Source of the DNA: Bacteroidota bacterium
Lineage (GTDB): Bacteria > Bacteroidota > Bacteroidia > B-17B0 > Aurantibacillaceae
Reading direction: 5' to 3'
Length of the DNA: 49,369 nt
Assembly: GCA_020162035.1 (NCBI GenBank)
Contig: JAIUNM010000002.1
Span: 190,533-239,901 of the forward strand
Shown piece after piece: positions 8,222 through 17,780 of this stretch. Numbering within the stretch: position 1 is the first letter of the stretch; every line of letters begins with the position of its first letter. The translations under genes were made by a program, and so were the position numbers. Under the pieces are notes generated by a model. That model searched no databases and had not been told where the DNA came from. It worked only from the letters and a program-made list of their open reading frames with translations.

Positions 8222-9811
8222 TTAATAATCTCTATATGTGTTCCAAAAACTTGTTTTTAATCCAAAATAAATATAAGGATTTTGTAGTTCATATCCTTTA
8301 GTATTTTTAATAGTTTGTTGTAAATAACCTAATTCAATTCTTAAGTTCATATCAGGAATTAAATAGTATGTAAATTTAATATCACTTTGCATATAATTAG
8401 TTTTAACACCTTGTCCTGTTTTGTGCCCATATTCAAAGGGGCGGGTAACATAACTTAAGTAAATATTGTTTCCTAAATTTGTGGTGCTATCTTTTCCAAT
8501 TAGTGCATAAATGCCTTTTAACTGAATTTGAATGCGGTTTTTACGATAGTTAATTATTCCTAAATACTCCGTAAAATTTGCGCCTAAAGGATGCGCAAGA
8601 GCATAACCGTAATGTGCGTAATTTTGAGCAACAACACCATGCGAATAAGTGTATGGCCTCACTTGGTTGTATTCGGCTTGCAAACTTAAGCCTTTTATTT
8701 TGAATACGTTTATATATTTTGCTCCCAATTGCCATGCTTGTTTGTTTGCCCACCAACCTTTACGTGCACGTATTTCTTTTAAAAAAAATTCATCTAAGCC
8801 CAACTGAGCGTATAGTTTAGCAGTTTTAAATATTCGCGCATTTAAGTTTAAACCAATAAATGAGTTATCGGGCGAACCAACCGAATATTCTTGAGGGCGA
8901 TAAAATACAATTGGATTAAGGTATGCAGGGTCAAATGTTCTAATTTGATTTGTATCTGTTCCTCGCCAAATTACATTTTCAAATAAACCAATATTTAATT
9001 CTTTTAAAATATTGTAGCTTAAATAATGAAATGCACCATATTTATTAATGTAATTTTTTTTGATGCCTCCCGCTTGTATTGGGTCGTTCATCCAAGTGTA
9101 CCAAACATTATATTGAAAATGCCAAATGTTAGCATTAATTCTAAAAAAAGGATAAGCTGGGGCAAAATCACTTAACAAAACACTTCTATAACCATCGCCA
9201 ATAAAATGTTTACCCCTACCCGCTTGAATATTAAAATAAGGATTGTTGTTTGGCGAATAACTTAAATAGCCTGTATAATCAACAAACGAATATCCTTTTT
9301 TTTGATTGCCATAAGTTTGACCAAACTCTGGACTAATTTTTAAATTAGAAAAATTGGTGTCCACAAAAAAAGGTTGTTGTAAAGTGCCACCTATTATGTT
9401 ACCTGCAAATGTAAAATCGTTATTGATATTTAGTTTTAAATGTGTGCCGCCGGTTATATTTTTTAAAACCTGATTTGTAAGCACGTCTTGCCCAACTTCT
9501 GCATCAAATAATGGGTGAAGTTGTAATTGATACCAAATGCGTTTTTCTGGTTTTTCGTTAAGCATTTTACTTAAAAAGAAATTATTAAACGAATAAAACT
9601 TAAATGGGATTAAACTATCTGAAGCTTTATAATACGTTTTGCTTAAATAAGGTTTAAATGTGGAGTGAAATTCTTGGTTTGGGTTTTGAATTGACCAATA
9701 ATCAAACGCTTGTTGAACCTCTTGCCCCATAAAAGCATTTTTTGAGGTGCTTTCGTATTGTGCTAAAATTCTAAAATAAATTAAAGAAAATATGATAAAA
9801 TATTTTTTCAA
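8222..9811 (-). CDS. RemB/Wzi-like outer-membrane capsule-assembly family protein
   Basis: 529 aa with a signal peptide (start TTG at 9809-9811; residues 1-17 hydrophobic, cleaved near LAQ). It is a large beta-rich protein with the conserved GRGKHFIGDGYRSVLLSDFAPAYPF type block around residue 200, which I recognise from RemB-like gliding-motility proteins and the Wzi capsule-assembly family. Alternating aromatic strands and the final TSFWNTYRDY fit an 18-strand-type barrel. In Flavobacterium RemB affects surface spreading; the role here is inferred only from family likeness. It is the first gene of the probable nine-gene operon and abuts lpxD. Confidence 0.75.
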   Translation of the reverse strand: MKKYFIIFSLIYFRILAQYESTSKNAFMGQEVQQAFDYWSIQNPNQEFHSTFKPYLSKTYYKASDSLIPFKFYSFNNFFLSKMLNEKPEKRIWYQLQLHPLFDAEVGQDVLTNQVLKNITGGTHLKLNINNDFTFAGNIIGGTLQQPFFVDTNFSNLKISPEFGQTYGNQKKGYSFVDYTGYLSYSPNNNPYFNIQAGRGKHFIGDGYRSVLLSDFAPAYPFFRINANIWHFQYNVWYTWMNDPIQAGGIKKNYINKYGAFHYLSYNILKELNIGLFENVIWRGTDTNQIRTFDPAYLNPIVFYRPQEYSVGSPDNSFIGLNLNARIFKTAKLYAQLGLDEFFLKEIRARKGWWANKQAWQLGAKYINVFKIKGLSLQAEYNQVRPYTYSHGVVAQNYAHYGYALAHPLGANFTEYLGIINYRKNRIQIQLKGIYALIGKDSTTNLGNNIYLSYVTRPFEYGHKTGQGVKTNYMQSDIKFTYYLIPDMNLRIELGYLQQTIKNTKGYELQNPYIYFGLKTSFWNTYRDY

Positions 9812-9890
9812 GCTAAAGGGTAAATTTAGTAAATAATACTATTTTTAGTTAGTATTCGCTCAAAAATCAATTAAATTATTTTACACATTT

Positions 9891-10532
9891 TTATTTATTG
9901 TTAATTAATTCAATCTTATAAAAAACATTGTCATAATTTACAAAAACTAGTTTTATGTTTTCATTTTTTGGTAATGAAACATTTTTTTTAATGCACTTTA
10001 TTAATTTTTTAGAATGGCGTTTGGTGCATTTATTCCAATAAATAAACACATAATAATTATGTTTTTCTATGCTTAAAATTGGAGTTGAAGCACATACAGG
10101 TTTAATAAAGTATAATTGTTTATTTAAGTTTAAAACAGTATCTAAAGGTGCTTGGTCTTTAGGCGGAAAAACATCTAACACTCCTCCTCTATTCCATTTT
10201 AAATTTGGAAAACCTCCTGCATAACAATTAATGTAAAATTTTTGGAGTTCACCTTTTGAATTAAAATACAAGGCTTGTAAGGGTTGAATGTGATTTTTAA
10301 TTTGTTGTTTAAATTTTATTGTATCTAATTTTAAAATAAATTTTAAATACGATGTATCTAGTCTATAATTTGCGGTTTGGTCAACCTTAAAACTTTTTGA
10401 AGTTTTTTCAATTTGACAATTAGTAAGCTGTTTTGGAGATTTAACGCCTATAATTGATTGAGCTAATTTTATACAACTTGAATTAAGAGCAAAAAAAATA
10501 ATTATAATAGTTTTATTAAATTTTAAAATCAA
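9891..10532 (-). CDS. Putative lipoprotein of unknown function
   Basis: 213 aa read from TTG at 10530-10532; no ATG precedes the hydrophobic segment. The N-terminus FNKTIIIIFFALNSSC ends at Cys20 in a lipobox-like LNSSC, so it is probably lipid-anchored in the envelope. The rest is mixed beta with no motif I recognise; a late Cys-containing segment (YVFIYWNKCTKRHSKK) is basic. It follows the beta-barrel gene at 10549 by 16 bp and probably shares its transcript. Translation from TTG makes the exact N-terminus tentative. Confidence 0.6.
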   Translation of the reverse strand: MILKFNKTIIIIFFALNSSCIKLAQSIIGVKSPKQLTNCQIEKTSKSFKVDQTANYRLDTSYLKFILKLDTIKFKQQIKNHIQPLQALYFNSKGELQKFYINCYAGGFPNLKWNRGGVLDVFPPKDQAPLDTVLNLNKQLYFIKPVCASTPILSIEKHNYYVFIYWNKCTKRHSKKLIKCIKKNVSLPKNENIKLVFVNYDNVFYKIELINNK

Positions 10533-10548
10533 AAAAGAAAGTATAAAA

Positions 10549-11301
10549 TTATTTTACTTTTTTATTTGGGCAATAGGGTTTAAACCAATAAGCTAATCTA
10601 AACCCTACAAAATTGCCAGTATTAGTAAATTCGTGATAATAATTAGTATTATCTAACGTGTAATTTACATAGGCTTTTGCTTTATTGTTTAAACCTGCAT
10701 TAAATATCCAAGCGGCATGTAAAATACCTCCTTTTTTAAATTCATGTTCGCGTGCAATTACAAAACGCAGCATTGCATTTGGCCCACTTGTGTTTTTTGC
10801 TGTTAATTCAATATCTGGGGCTTTTATTGCACCGTCGGCATACACGGTATATTTAGATGTTACTGTTTGAGCTTTAGCAAACGTAGGCACAAAACCTGCA
10901 CCTATAACCCATTTATTGTTTTTACAATTAGGGTTAAATTTATAATGAATTAAAATTGGCGTTTGTAACTCAGTAAATTTAGCATTTGCACCACTCCAAC
11001 GGTTTTGTATTTGACTAAATTTATAATTGTTTGAAATTCCAAAATTAAATCCATAGGTATTTACTCCCATACCAAATGTTGCCATCCAATGCTTATTGTG
11101 GTCGTATCTTGCAATTAAATCAAACGCACCAGCAGGGTATTTATTTTCATGAAAACGCGCATGTGCATCGTCCATTCCTCCACTCCACTTATTATGATTA
11201 TCCTGCGCACCCCATTGTAAACCAATACGCCAAGCTTTTTCAGATTGTGCACTTAAATAAAAAGTTGAAATAATAAAAAAAGAAAAAACTATTTTTTTCA
11301 T
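10549..11301 (-). CDS. Predicted outer-membrane beta-barrel protein
   Basis: 250 aa from the second ATG (11299-11301), chosen because MKKIVFSFFIISTFYLSAQ is a clean signal peptide; an ATG two codons earlier is possible. The mature protein has repeated amphipathic strands (WMATFGMGVNTYGFNFGIS, KWVIGAGFVPTFAK, FVGFRLAYWFKPY) typical of Bacteroidota porin-like barrels. No functional motif is visible. Neighbours are the lipoprotein gene downstream and hutH upstream (about 60 bp), all on the minus strand. Confidence 0.7.
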   Translation of the reverse strand: MKKIVFSFFIISTFYLSAQSEKAWRIGLQWGAQDNHNKWSGGMDDAHARFHENKYPAGAFDLIARYDHNKHWMATFGMGVNTYGFNFGISNNYKFSQIQNRWSGANAKFTELQTPILIHYKFNPNCKNNKWVIGAGFVPTFAKAQTVTSKYTVYADGAIKAPDIELTAKNTSGPNAMLRFVIAREHEFKKGGILHAAWIFNAGLNNKAKAYVNYTLDNTNYYHEFTNTGNFVGFRLAYWFKPYCPNKKVK

Positions 11302-11362
11302 AAACATAAATTTTGATAAATAAATTTACAGAAAAAAATAATTACTTTATGTAATTTAACAC

Positions 11363-12847
11363 TTACGCTTTATTAATGAAGTTTAAACTTGCTTTCATTA
11401 AATCATGTACTAATTCATCGTGTTGCATAAAGTTTACTTTTTTTCTAAAATCATTAAAAAAAGTTTCAATTACATTTGAACTTTTTAATGGACGTTTTAA
11501 ATCTAAAGCCTGGGCAGCATTTAATAATTCTATAGCTAAAACTTTTTCGGTATTGTTTAAAACGGTATAACATTTGGTTGCAGCATTTGCACCCATGCTC
11601 ACATGATCTTCTTGTCCATTACTGCTCACAATACTATCTGCACTTGCAGGTGTACATAATTGTTTACTTTGACTAACAATGCTTGCAGCTGTGTATTGTG
11701 GAATCATAAAACCAGAATTTAACCCCGGTTGTGGCGTTAAAAAAGCAGGTAACCCTCTTTGGCCAGATATTAATAAATAAGTTCTTCGTTCAGAAATGCT
11801 AGCTAATTCTGATAAAGAAATACATAAGAAATCTAAAACTAAAGCCAAAGGTTGTCCATGGAAATTACCACCGCTAATAATTTCATCATGCTCAGCAAAT
11901 ACAGTTGGATTATCTGTTACTGAGTTAATTTCAGTTTCAATAACAGAACTAACGTAATTTAAAGTGTCTTTACTTGCACCATGTACTTGAGGAATGCACC
12001 TAAATGAATAGGGGTCTTGAACATGTTTTTTATCTTGTTGTTGTATTTCGCTTCCTGCTAAATAATTTCGAATATTTTTAGAAGTAATTAGTTGCCCTGC
12101 ATGTGGGCGAATTGTGTGAAGATGTTCTTTAAAAGGATCTATTCTTCCATCAAAAGCATCTAAGCTCATTGCAGCAATTTTATCTGCCAATTCATTTATG
12201 TGTTGAGATTTTAAAACTAAGTAACAACCATAAGCACTCATAAACTGTGTACCATTAAGCAAAGCAAGGCCTTCTTTAGATTTTAATTTTATTGCGTTAA
12301 TATTTTGTTGTGTTAATATTTCGGCAGAAGAATAATTTTTGCCGTTGTAATTTACCTGCCCTAAACCTAATAACGGTAAACATAAATGAGCTAAAGGCGC
12401 TAAATCGCCACTTGCTCCTAAAGAGCCTTGTTCATAAACTACGGGATAAATTTTTAAATTGTAAAACTGAATTAATGTTTTAACTGTAATTAATTGCACG
12501 CCGCTTTTACCATAACTTAACGATTGAATTTTTAAAAGTAACATTAACTTTACAATATCGTTTGGTACTTGATTTCCAAAACCGCAAGCATGGCTTTTAA
12601 CTAAGTTTTCTTGTAATTTTTCTAAATCATTATCAGGAACTACCACGTTACACAAAGAGCCAAATCCTGTGTTAATACCATAAACAGGAGATTTACTTCG
12701 TTTTATTTTTTCATCTAAAAAATTTCTACAATCAACAATTGCTTTTTCTGTTTCAACACTTAGTTCTAATTTTAAATCATTTTCAATAATGTTCTTTAGC
12801 TCAGTTAGTGTTAATTTATTTTGTGTATTAATTTGATAGGTATTCAT
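11363..12847 (-). CDS. hutH: Histidine ammonia-lyase
   Basis: 494 aa of the aromatic amino-acid lyase family; removes ammonia from L-histidine to give urocanate. The MIO cofactor triad Ala-Ser-Gly is at residues 145-147 in GSLGASGDLAP. The selectivity segment reads LVKSHACGFG (Ser85-His86), the Ser-His form seen in histidine rather than tyrosine or phenylalanine lyases, and NGQEDHVSMG carries the conserved Glu. A tyrosine-lyase role, as in aryl-polyene or flexirubin pathways, is therefore less likely but not excluded. No hutU, hutI or hutG is present. It overlaps hisS by one base (TAATG), so it is likely translationally coupled. Confidence 0.88.
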   Translation of the reverse strand: MNTYQINTQNKLTLTELKNIIENDLKLELSVETEKAIVDCRNFLDEKIKRSKSPVYGINTGFGSLCNVVVPDNDLEKLQENLVKSHACGFGNQVPNDIVKLMLLLKIQSLSYGKSGVQLITVKTLIQFYNLKIYPVVYEQGSLGASGDLAPLAHLCLPLLGLGQVNYNGKNYSSAEILTQQNINAIKLKSKEGLALLNGTQFMSAYGCYLVLKSQHINELADKIAAMSLDAFDGRIDPFKEHLHTIRPHAGQLITSKNIRNYLAGSEIQQQDKKHVQDPYSFRCIPQVHGASKDTLNYVSSVIETEINSVTDNPTVFAEHDEIISGGNFHGQPLALVLDFLCISLSELASISERRTYLLISGQRGLPAFLTPQPGLNSGFMIPQYTAASIVSQSKQLCTPASADSIVSSNGQEDHVSMGANAATKCYTVLNNTEKVLAIELLNAAQALDLKRPLKSSNVIETFFNDFRKKVNFMQHDELVHDLMKASLNFINKA

Positions 12848-14229
12848 TATTTCAATTTTTGAATAATTTGATTTAAACTTAATTTTTCTTGTTCGCCAGA
12901 TGCTAAATTTTTAAGAGTATAAAGTTGGCTTTGCATTTCTTCGCTACCAATTACACACACATATGGAATTTGTTTTTTATTAGCAAAATCAAACTGTTTT
13001 TTAATTTTAGCTAAATCGGGGTAAACTTCGCAATTAATATTTTGTTGTCTTAATTCGTTGGCTAAATTTAAACAGTAAGTTAATTCATCGTTTCCAAAAT
13101 GAGCAAACATTAATTGCGTTGTACTTATTTGATTAACAGAATTTGGATAAACGTTTAATTCATTCATAACATCAAAAATCCTGTCAATTCCAAAGCTAAT
13201 TCCAACACCACTCATGTTTTTTAAACCAAAAATTCCTGTTAAGTCATCATAACGTCCGCCCCCTAAAATACTCGATGTTAAATTGCCTGCGTTTGCTTTT
13301 GCTTCAAAAATTGTACCTGTGTAATATGTTAAACCTCTAGCAAGTGTAATATCAAGTTCAAGCAAAATGTGTTTAAGGTTTTTTTCAGAAAAATAATTTA
13401 AGATAAAATTAATTTCTTCAATTCCTTTTAAACCAATTTCTATATTATTAAGCATTTGAGCAAGCACACTTACTTTTTCTAAATTGTTCCCTTTAAAATT
13501 AATTAAGGGTTGTAATTGTTCAATTGCTTTAGGGTTTACGCCACTATTTTGTAATTCCTTGTTAACACCATCTACACCTATTTTATCAAGTTTATCAATA
13601 GCAACAGTAATTTCAACAATTTTATTAGGTTCATTTATTAATTGAGCAATTGCCGATAAAATTTTACGGTTATTAAATTTTAAAGTAACAGGTATTTTTA
13701 ATTCCGCAAAACATTTATCCATTAGGTTAATTAATTCTAGTTCATTAATTAAACTGTCACTTCCAATTACGTCAGCATCACATTGAAAAAATTCTCTATA
13801 ACGACCTTTTTGCGGTCTATCTGCACGCCAAACCGGTTGTATTTGGTATCGTTTAAACGGAAAAGTTAAGTTATGTTGATTCATTACAACATAACGAGCA
13901 AAAGGAACTGTTAAATCATATCGTAACGCTTTTTCTGTTAACTCTTCGCTATTTTTTGAAAATTCTAAACTGGCTTTAAATTCGTTTAATAAAATATCTT
14001 TTTGTTTACTTTCGTGTATTCTACTATTTAATATTTTAAAAATTAATTGATCTCCTTCGTCGCCATACTTACCAGTTAAAGTAGTAATTTTTTCCATTGC
14101 GGGAGTTTCTATAGGAGAATAACCAAAAAGTTCAAAGTTTTGTTTGATTGTATTAAAAATGTAGTTTCTTTTTAACATATCAGTAGTTCCAAAATCTCTG
14201 GTTCCGCTTGGTATGCTTGGTTTAATCAT
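12847..14229 (-). CDS. hisS: Histidyl-tRNA synthetase
   Basis: 460 aa class II synthetase that charges tRNA-His. Class II motif 2 is seen in RYREFFQCDADVIG, the histidine-specific segment in RGLTYYTGTIFE and GGGRYDDLTGIF, and motif 3 in GVGISFGIDRIFD. The C-terminal anticodon-binding domain spans about 365-460. The N-terminus IKPSIPSGTRDF is the standard HisRS start. Length is normal for Bacteroidota. It is the first gene of a unit with hutH downstream; the stop codon shares a base with the hutH start. Confidence 0.96.
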   Translation of the reverse strand: MIKPSIPSGTRDFGTTDMLKRNYIFNTIKQNFELFGYSPIETPAMEKITTLTGKYGDEGDQLIFKILNSRIHESKQKDILLNEFKASLEFSKNSEELTEKALRYDLTVPFARYVVMNQHNLTFPFKRYQIQPVWRADRPQKGRYREFFQCDADVIGSDSLINELELINLMDKCFAELKIPVTLKFNNRKILSAIAQLINEPNKIVEITVAIDKLDKIGVDGVNKELQNSGVNPKAIEQLQPLINFKGNNLEKVSVLAQMLNNIEIGLKGIEEINFILNYFSEKNLKHILLELDITLARGLTYYTGTIFEAKANAGNLTSSILGGGRYDDLTGIFGLKNMSGVGISFGIDRIFDVMNELNVYPNSVNQISTTQLMFAHFGNDELTYCLNLANELRQQNINCEVYPDLAKIKKQFDFANKKQIPYVCVIGSEEMQSQLYTLKNLASGEQEKLSLNQIIQKLK

Positions 14230-14397
14230 AAATTATTTAATATAAAAGTAAATTAATAAGTATGTAAAAGTAGCAATTTAATTATATATTGCTTTTATGT
14301 AATTAAGGTTAATACACTGCTGCATTTACTTAATTATTAAAAAGTTAAAATCTACTAAAATGTTTTTAGGAAACTAATTTATATCAAAAAGTTTCCA

Positions 14398-14405
14398 TAG
14401 TTTTG
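14398..14405 (+). promoter_or_regulatory. Candidate -7 element (TAGTTTTG) for the TonB receptor operon
   Basis: Exact TAnnTTTG match 26 nt before the ATG at 14432, in the 202-bp divergent region with hisS. No -33 box at proper spacing was found. The same intergenic region also has a six-base inverted repeat, AGCAAT (14272-14277) and ATTGCT (14288-14293), of unknown meaning. Confidence 0.4.
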
Positions 14406-14431
14406 CATGCTTTTAAATAGAACTATTATAT

Positions 14432-16795
14432 ATGTTTAACAAAATTCTGTTTTCTTTTATTACAATTCTAACATGTTTTTTAGGTATTGCTCAAGAAAAA
14501 TTTACCATAAGTGGATACATTAAAGATTCTAAAAATGGTGAAGTGATGATTGGTGCAACAATATCAAAAAAAGGAACTGGCATTGGTGTTGCGGCTAACG
14601 AGTATGGTTTTTATTCGCTAAATCTACCAAAAGGTACTCATATAATTGCAATACAAACTATTGGGTATGCCACTCAAAACTTTACAATTAATTTAGATAA
14701 AAACACCAAGCTAAATGTTGAGTTAGTAGAAGAAGGTAAACAACTAGATGAAGTTGTAATTACTGGCGAAGCAGAAGATAAAAACATTAAAAGTATAGAA
14801 ATGAGCACAGCAAAGCTCGATATTAAACAAATAAACAAAATACCAGCTTTACTTGGAGAGGTAGATGTTGTAAGATCTATACAATTATTACCTGGTGTTA
14901 CTACTGTTGGCGAAGGCGCAAGTGGATTTAATGTACGAGGCGGAAATGTTGATCAAAATTTAATTTTATTAGATGAAGCTCCAGTTTATAATTCGTCTCA
15001 TTTATTTGGTTTTTTCTCGGTGTTTAACCCAGATGCTGTAAAAGATGTAAAGTTAATTAAAGGTGGTGTGCCTGCTCAATTTGGAGGTAGGGTTTCTTCT
15101 ATTTTAGATATTAGAATGAAAGAAGGAAACAATAAAAAGTTTGCTGTAAATGGTGGTATTGGTACAATTTTTAGCCGTTTAAGTATTGAAGGCCCAATTA
15201 AAAAAGACAAAGCAAGTTTTATAGTTGCTGCACGCAGAAGTTATTTAGATGCTTTAATTAAACCGTTTTTAAAAGAAACCAGCCCTTTAAAAGGTGTGGT
15301 TTTTAATTTTTATGATTTAACTGCAAAATTAAATTATAGAATTAACGATAAAAACACAGTTTTTGCTAGTGGTTATTTTGGAAGAGATCAATTTGGAGCA
15401 AGTGTATTTAAATTTAATTGGGGTAATAGTACAGCAACTGCAAGATGGAATCATATTTTTAATAATAAATTATTTATGAATTTGTCTTCATTTTACAGTA
15501 ATTACGATTATTATTTAGAATTTAAATTACCCGCTAGCAATCAAGGTTTTAAATGGAGTAGTAATATTGTTAATTATAGTTTTAAACCAGATTTTAGTTG
15601 GTATGTAAATAATAAAAACACTGTAAAATTTGGCACTCAAGTTTTGTTTTATGATTTTTTACCATATAAAGCTACTGGTCAATTTCAAGAAGGTGCTGAA
15701 GTGAAATTTGTTTCACCTAAACGTTATGGAGCTGAGTATAGCGCTTATATTTCTAACGAACATAAAGTAAAACCAAGGTTAACTTTAGAGTATGGTTTAC
15801 GCGTTAGTGCATTTACTTATTTAGGAAAAGGAACTGCATTTACATTTAGAGATACTATTCCAAACACTGAAAGACCTCTTAATGATTCGGTAAGGTATGG
15901 TCCACGTGAAATTATTCAAAATTATGTAAATCCAGAACCAAGATTTGCAATGAATTATGTTGTTAATCAATTCTCCTCTATTAAAGCGAGTTATAACAGA
16001 ATGGCGCAATATTTACAATTAATTAGCAATACGGCAGCCAGCACACCGTTAGATGTTTATACAATGGCAACAAATAATTTAAAGCCATTATTAGCCGACC
16101 AAGTAAGTGTTGGTTACTTTAGAAATTTAAAAGAAAACATGTACGAAACATCGGTTGAGGTTTATTATAAATATTTACAAAACCAATTAGATTATATTGA
16201 TAATGCAAGTTTATTTATAAATCCAACGGTAGAAAACCAATTACTGCAAGGATTAGGAAGAGCTTATGGTGCAGAGTTTTTCTTTAAAAAAACAAAAGGT
16301 AAATTAAATGGATGGGTTAGTTATACATTAAGTAGAACCGAACGTTTAGTTAGAGGTATAAGTAACGATAAATGGTTTGTAAGTAGATACGATAGAACAC
16401 ATGTGTTAAACACTGTTGTAAATTACGATTTAACTAAATACTGGAGTTTATCAGCTAATTTTGTTTTTTTAAGTGGAACACCTTCAACTTTTCCTAATAC
16501 TAAATTAGAAATACAAGATATGAGTATTCCTTATAACACTACTGGGCAACGAAATAATTATAGGGTTACACCTTATCATAGGTTAGATTTAGGAGCAACA
16601 TTTAACTTTAGAAAAAATGATGAGCGGAAATACAAACAAACTTTAGTGTTTAGTATTTATAATGTATATAACAGAAGAAACGCATACAGTATTTATTTCA
16701 GACCAAACTCAACTAACGCAAATATAAATGAGGCAGTTCGATTTTCAGTAATTGGATCATTTGTTCCGGCGGTAACTTATAATTTTTCATTTTAA
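14432..16795 (+). CDS. TonB-dependent receptor with carboxypeptidase-like regulatory domain
   Basis: 787 aa outer-membrane active transporter. Order: signal peptide 1-20; CarboxypepD_reg-like domain about 23-110 (FTISGYIKDSKNGEVMIGATI); plug domain about 125-240 with GASGFNVRGGNVDQNLILLDEAPVYN; then a 22-strand-type barrel to the C-terminal ...VPAVTYNFSF. It is much shorter than SusC proteins (about 1000 aa), and its partner is a DUF4249 lipoprotein rather than SusD. The cargo is unknown. The next gene starts 3 nt after the stop, so the two are co-transcribed. Confidence 0.9.
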   Translation: MFNKILFSFITILTCFLGIAQEKFTISGYIKDSKNGEVMIGATISKKGTGIGVAANEYGFYSLNLPKGTHIIAIQTIGYATQNFTINLDKNTKLNVELVEEGKQLDEVVITGEAEDKNIKSIEMSTAKLDIKQINKIPALLGEVDVVRSIQLLPGVTTVGEGASGFNVRGGNVDQNLILLDEAPVYNSSHLFGFFSVFNPDAVKDVKLIKGGVPAQFGGRVSSILDIRMKEGNNKKFAVNGGIGTIFSRLSIEGPIKKDKASFIVAARRSYLDALIKPFLKETSPLKGVVFNFYDLTAKLNYRINDKNTVFASGYFGRDQFGASVFKFNWGNSTATARWNHIFNNKLFMNLSSFYSNYDYYLEFKLPASNQGFKWSSNIVNYSFKPDFSWYVNNKNTVKFGTQVLFYDFLPYKATGQFQEGAEVKFVSPKRYGAEYSAYISNEHKVKPRLTLEYGLRVSAFTYLGKGTAFTFRDTIPNTERPLNDSVRYGPREIIQNYVNPEPRFAMNYVVNQFSSIKASYNRMAQYLQLISNTAASTPLDVYTMATNNLKPLLADQVSVGYFRNLKENMYETSVEVYYKYLQNQLDYIDNASLFINPTVENQLLQGLGRAYGAEFFFKKTKGKLNGWVSYTLSRTERLVRGISNDKWFVSRYDRTHVLNTVVNYDLTKYWSLSANFVFLSGTPSTFPNTKLEIQDMSIPYNTTGQRNNYRVTPYHRLDLGATFNFRKNDERKYKQTLVFSIYNVYNRRNAYSIYFRPNSTNANINEAVRFSVIGSFVPAVTYNFSF

Positions 16796-16798
16796 TAT

Positions 16799-17740
16799 AT
16801 GTATAAACTAGTATATAAAATTATTTTTCTCTTATCAAGTATTTTTATTTTTACCTCGTGTGAAGATGTAATACAAATAAAATTAGACAAAGGTGGTAAA
16901 CTTGTTGTTATTGACGCTTTTGTTGATGATTTAAGAAAGCCACAAATTGTAAGAGTTTTAAACAATACAGATTATTTTTCAGATCAATCATCTGAACCAA
17001 TTAGCAATGCGCAGGTTGTTTTAAAAGATTTAACAGCTAATAAATCTTACTCTTTTACATATGCAGGAAATGGTAATTATCAATTTAATATTACCCCTGC
17101 AGATACAATTGCAAAACCTAATCACCAATACGAATTAAATGTAACCGTAAATGGAACACTTTATAGAGCATTAGCAACACAAAAACGCAGAGCCATTGCC
17201 TCAAAAATAGATTTAAAAAAAGATTATCCATTTATTGATACATCACTTGTTTTTTTGGGCATTATGGATACTTTAATTGAACAAACACCAATAGGAAACG
17301 GCCCTGCAGAAAAATTTTATACCACTTTATTATTTGCTGTTGATATTGCAGATAACAACCCTGATTACTACAGAATTAAAGCTTTTAGGAACGATACTCT
17401 ATTTAATAAAACAAACGATTTATTATTGTGTATTGATGGAACAGGAGGAGAAGTTTATAATTCGCCCGAACCATTTAGTTTTTTTAGTCCACCGGTAACT
17501 TTTTTAGGATTTCAAAAATATCAAAAAAACGATAAGTGTAAAGCAGAAATACATTCCATATCAAAAGAAGCGTATAACTTTTTTTTACAAGCACAATTAC
17601 AAGTTACAAACTCAGGTTTATTTGCAACAACCCCCGAAAATGTAAGAACAAATATAATTTCACCAACTGGCGCAATAAAAGGTGTGGGTTGGTTTAATAT
17701 GGCAAGTGTAACAACCACATCTTTAGTAATGGGACTTTAA
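16799..17740 (+). CDS. DUF4249 domain-containing lipoprotein
   Basis: 313 aa with a lipoprotein signal; Cys21 in FTSCEDV is the likely lipidated residue. The N-terminal KLVVIDAFVDDLRKPQIVRV and the following Ig-like strand SNAQVVLKDLTANKSYSF match DUF4249, a family usually encoded directly after TonB-dependent receptors of this type. It is probably a surface-exposed or outer-membrane accessory to the receptor, by analogy with SusD; this role is inferred from position. It converges on fabH with 40 bp between stops. Confidence 0.85.
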   Translation: MYKLVYKIIFLLSSIFIFTSCEDVIQIKLDKGGKLVVIDAFVDDLRKPQIVRVLNNTDYFSDQSSEPISNAQVVLKDLTANKSYSFTYAGNGNYQFNITPADTIAKPNHQYELNVTVNGTLYRALATQKRRAIASKIDLKKDYPFIDTSLVFLGIMDTLIEQTPIGNGPAEKFYTTLLFAVDIADNNPDYYRIKAFRNDTLFNKTNDLLLCIDGTGGEVYNSPEPFSFFSPPVTFLGFQKYQKNDKCKAEIHSISKEAYNFFLQAQLQVTNSGLFATTPENVRTNIISPTGAIKGVGWFNMASVTTTSLVMGL

Positions 17741-17780
17741 AATTTTATTTTGTTTTTATTTGAATTGAAAATCAAATAAA

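Noticed and set aside
9835..9856. Inverted repeat AATACTA/TAGTATT upstream of the RemB-like gene
   Set aside because: Seven AT-rich base pairs can arise by chance here, and no regulator or T run supports an operator or terminator.
11363..12847. Tyrosine ammonia-lyase of a flexirubin/aryl-polyene cluster
   Set aside because: The Ser-His selectivity segment and the hisS neighbour favour histidine, and no polyene ketosynthase cluster is present; fabH is a standard FabH paired with plsX.
17741..17780. Bidirectional terminator between the DUF4249 and fabH genes
   Set aside because: Only a six-base A/T-rich inverted repeat (ATTTGA/TCAAAT) is present, without a GC stem or clean T run.
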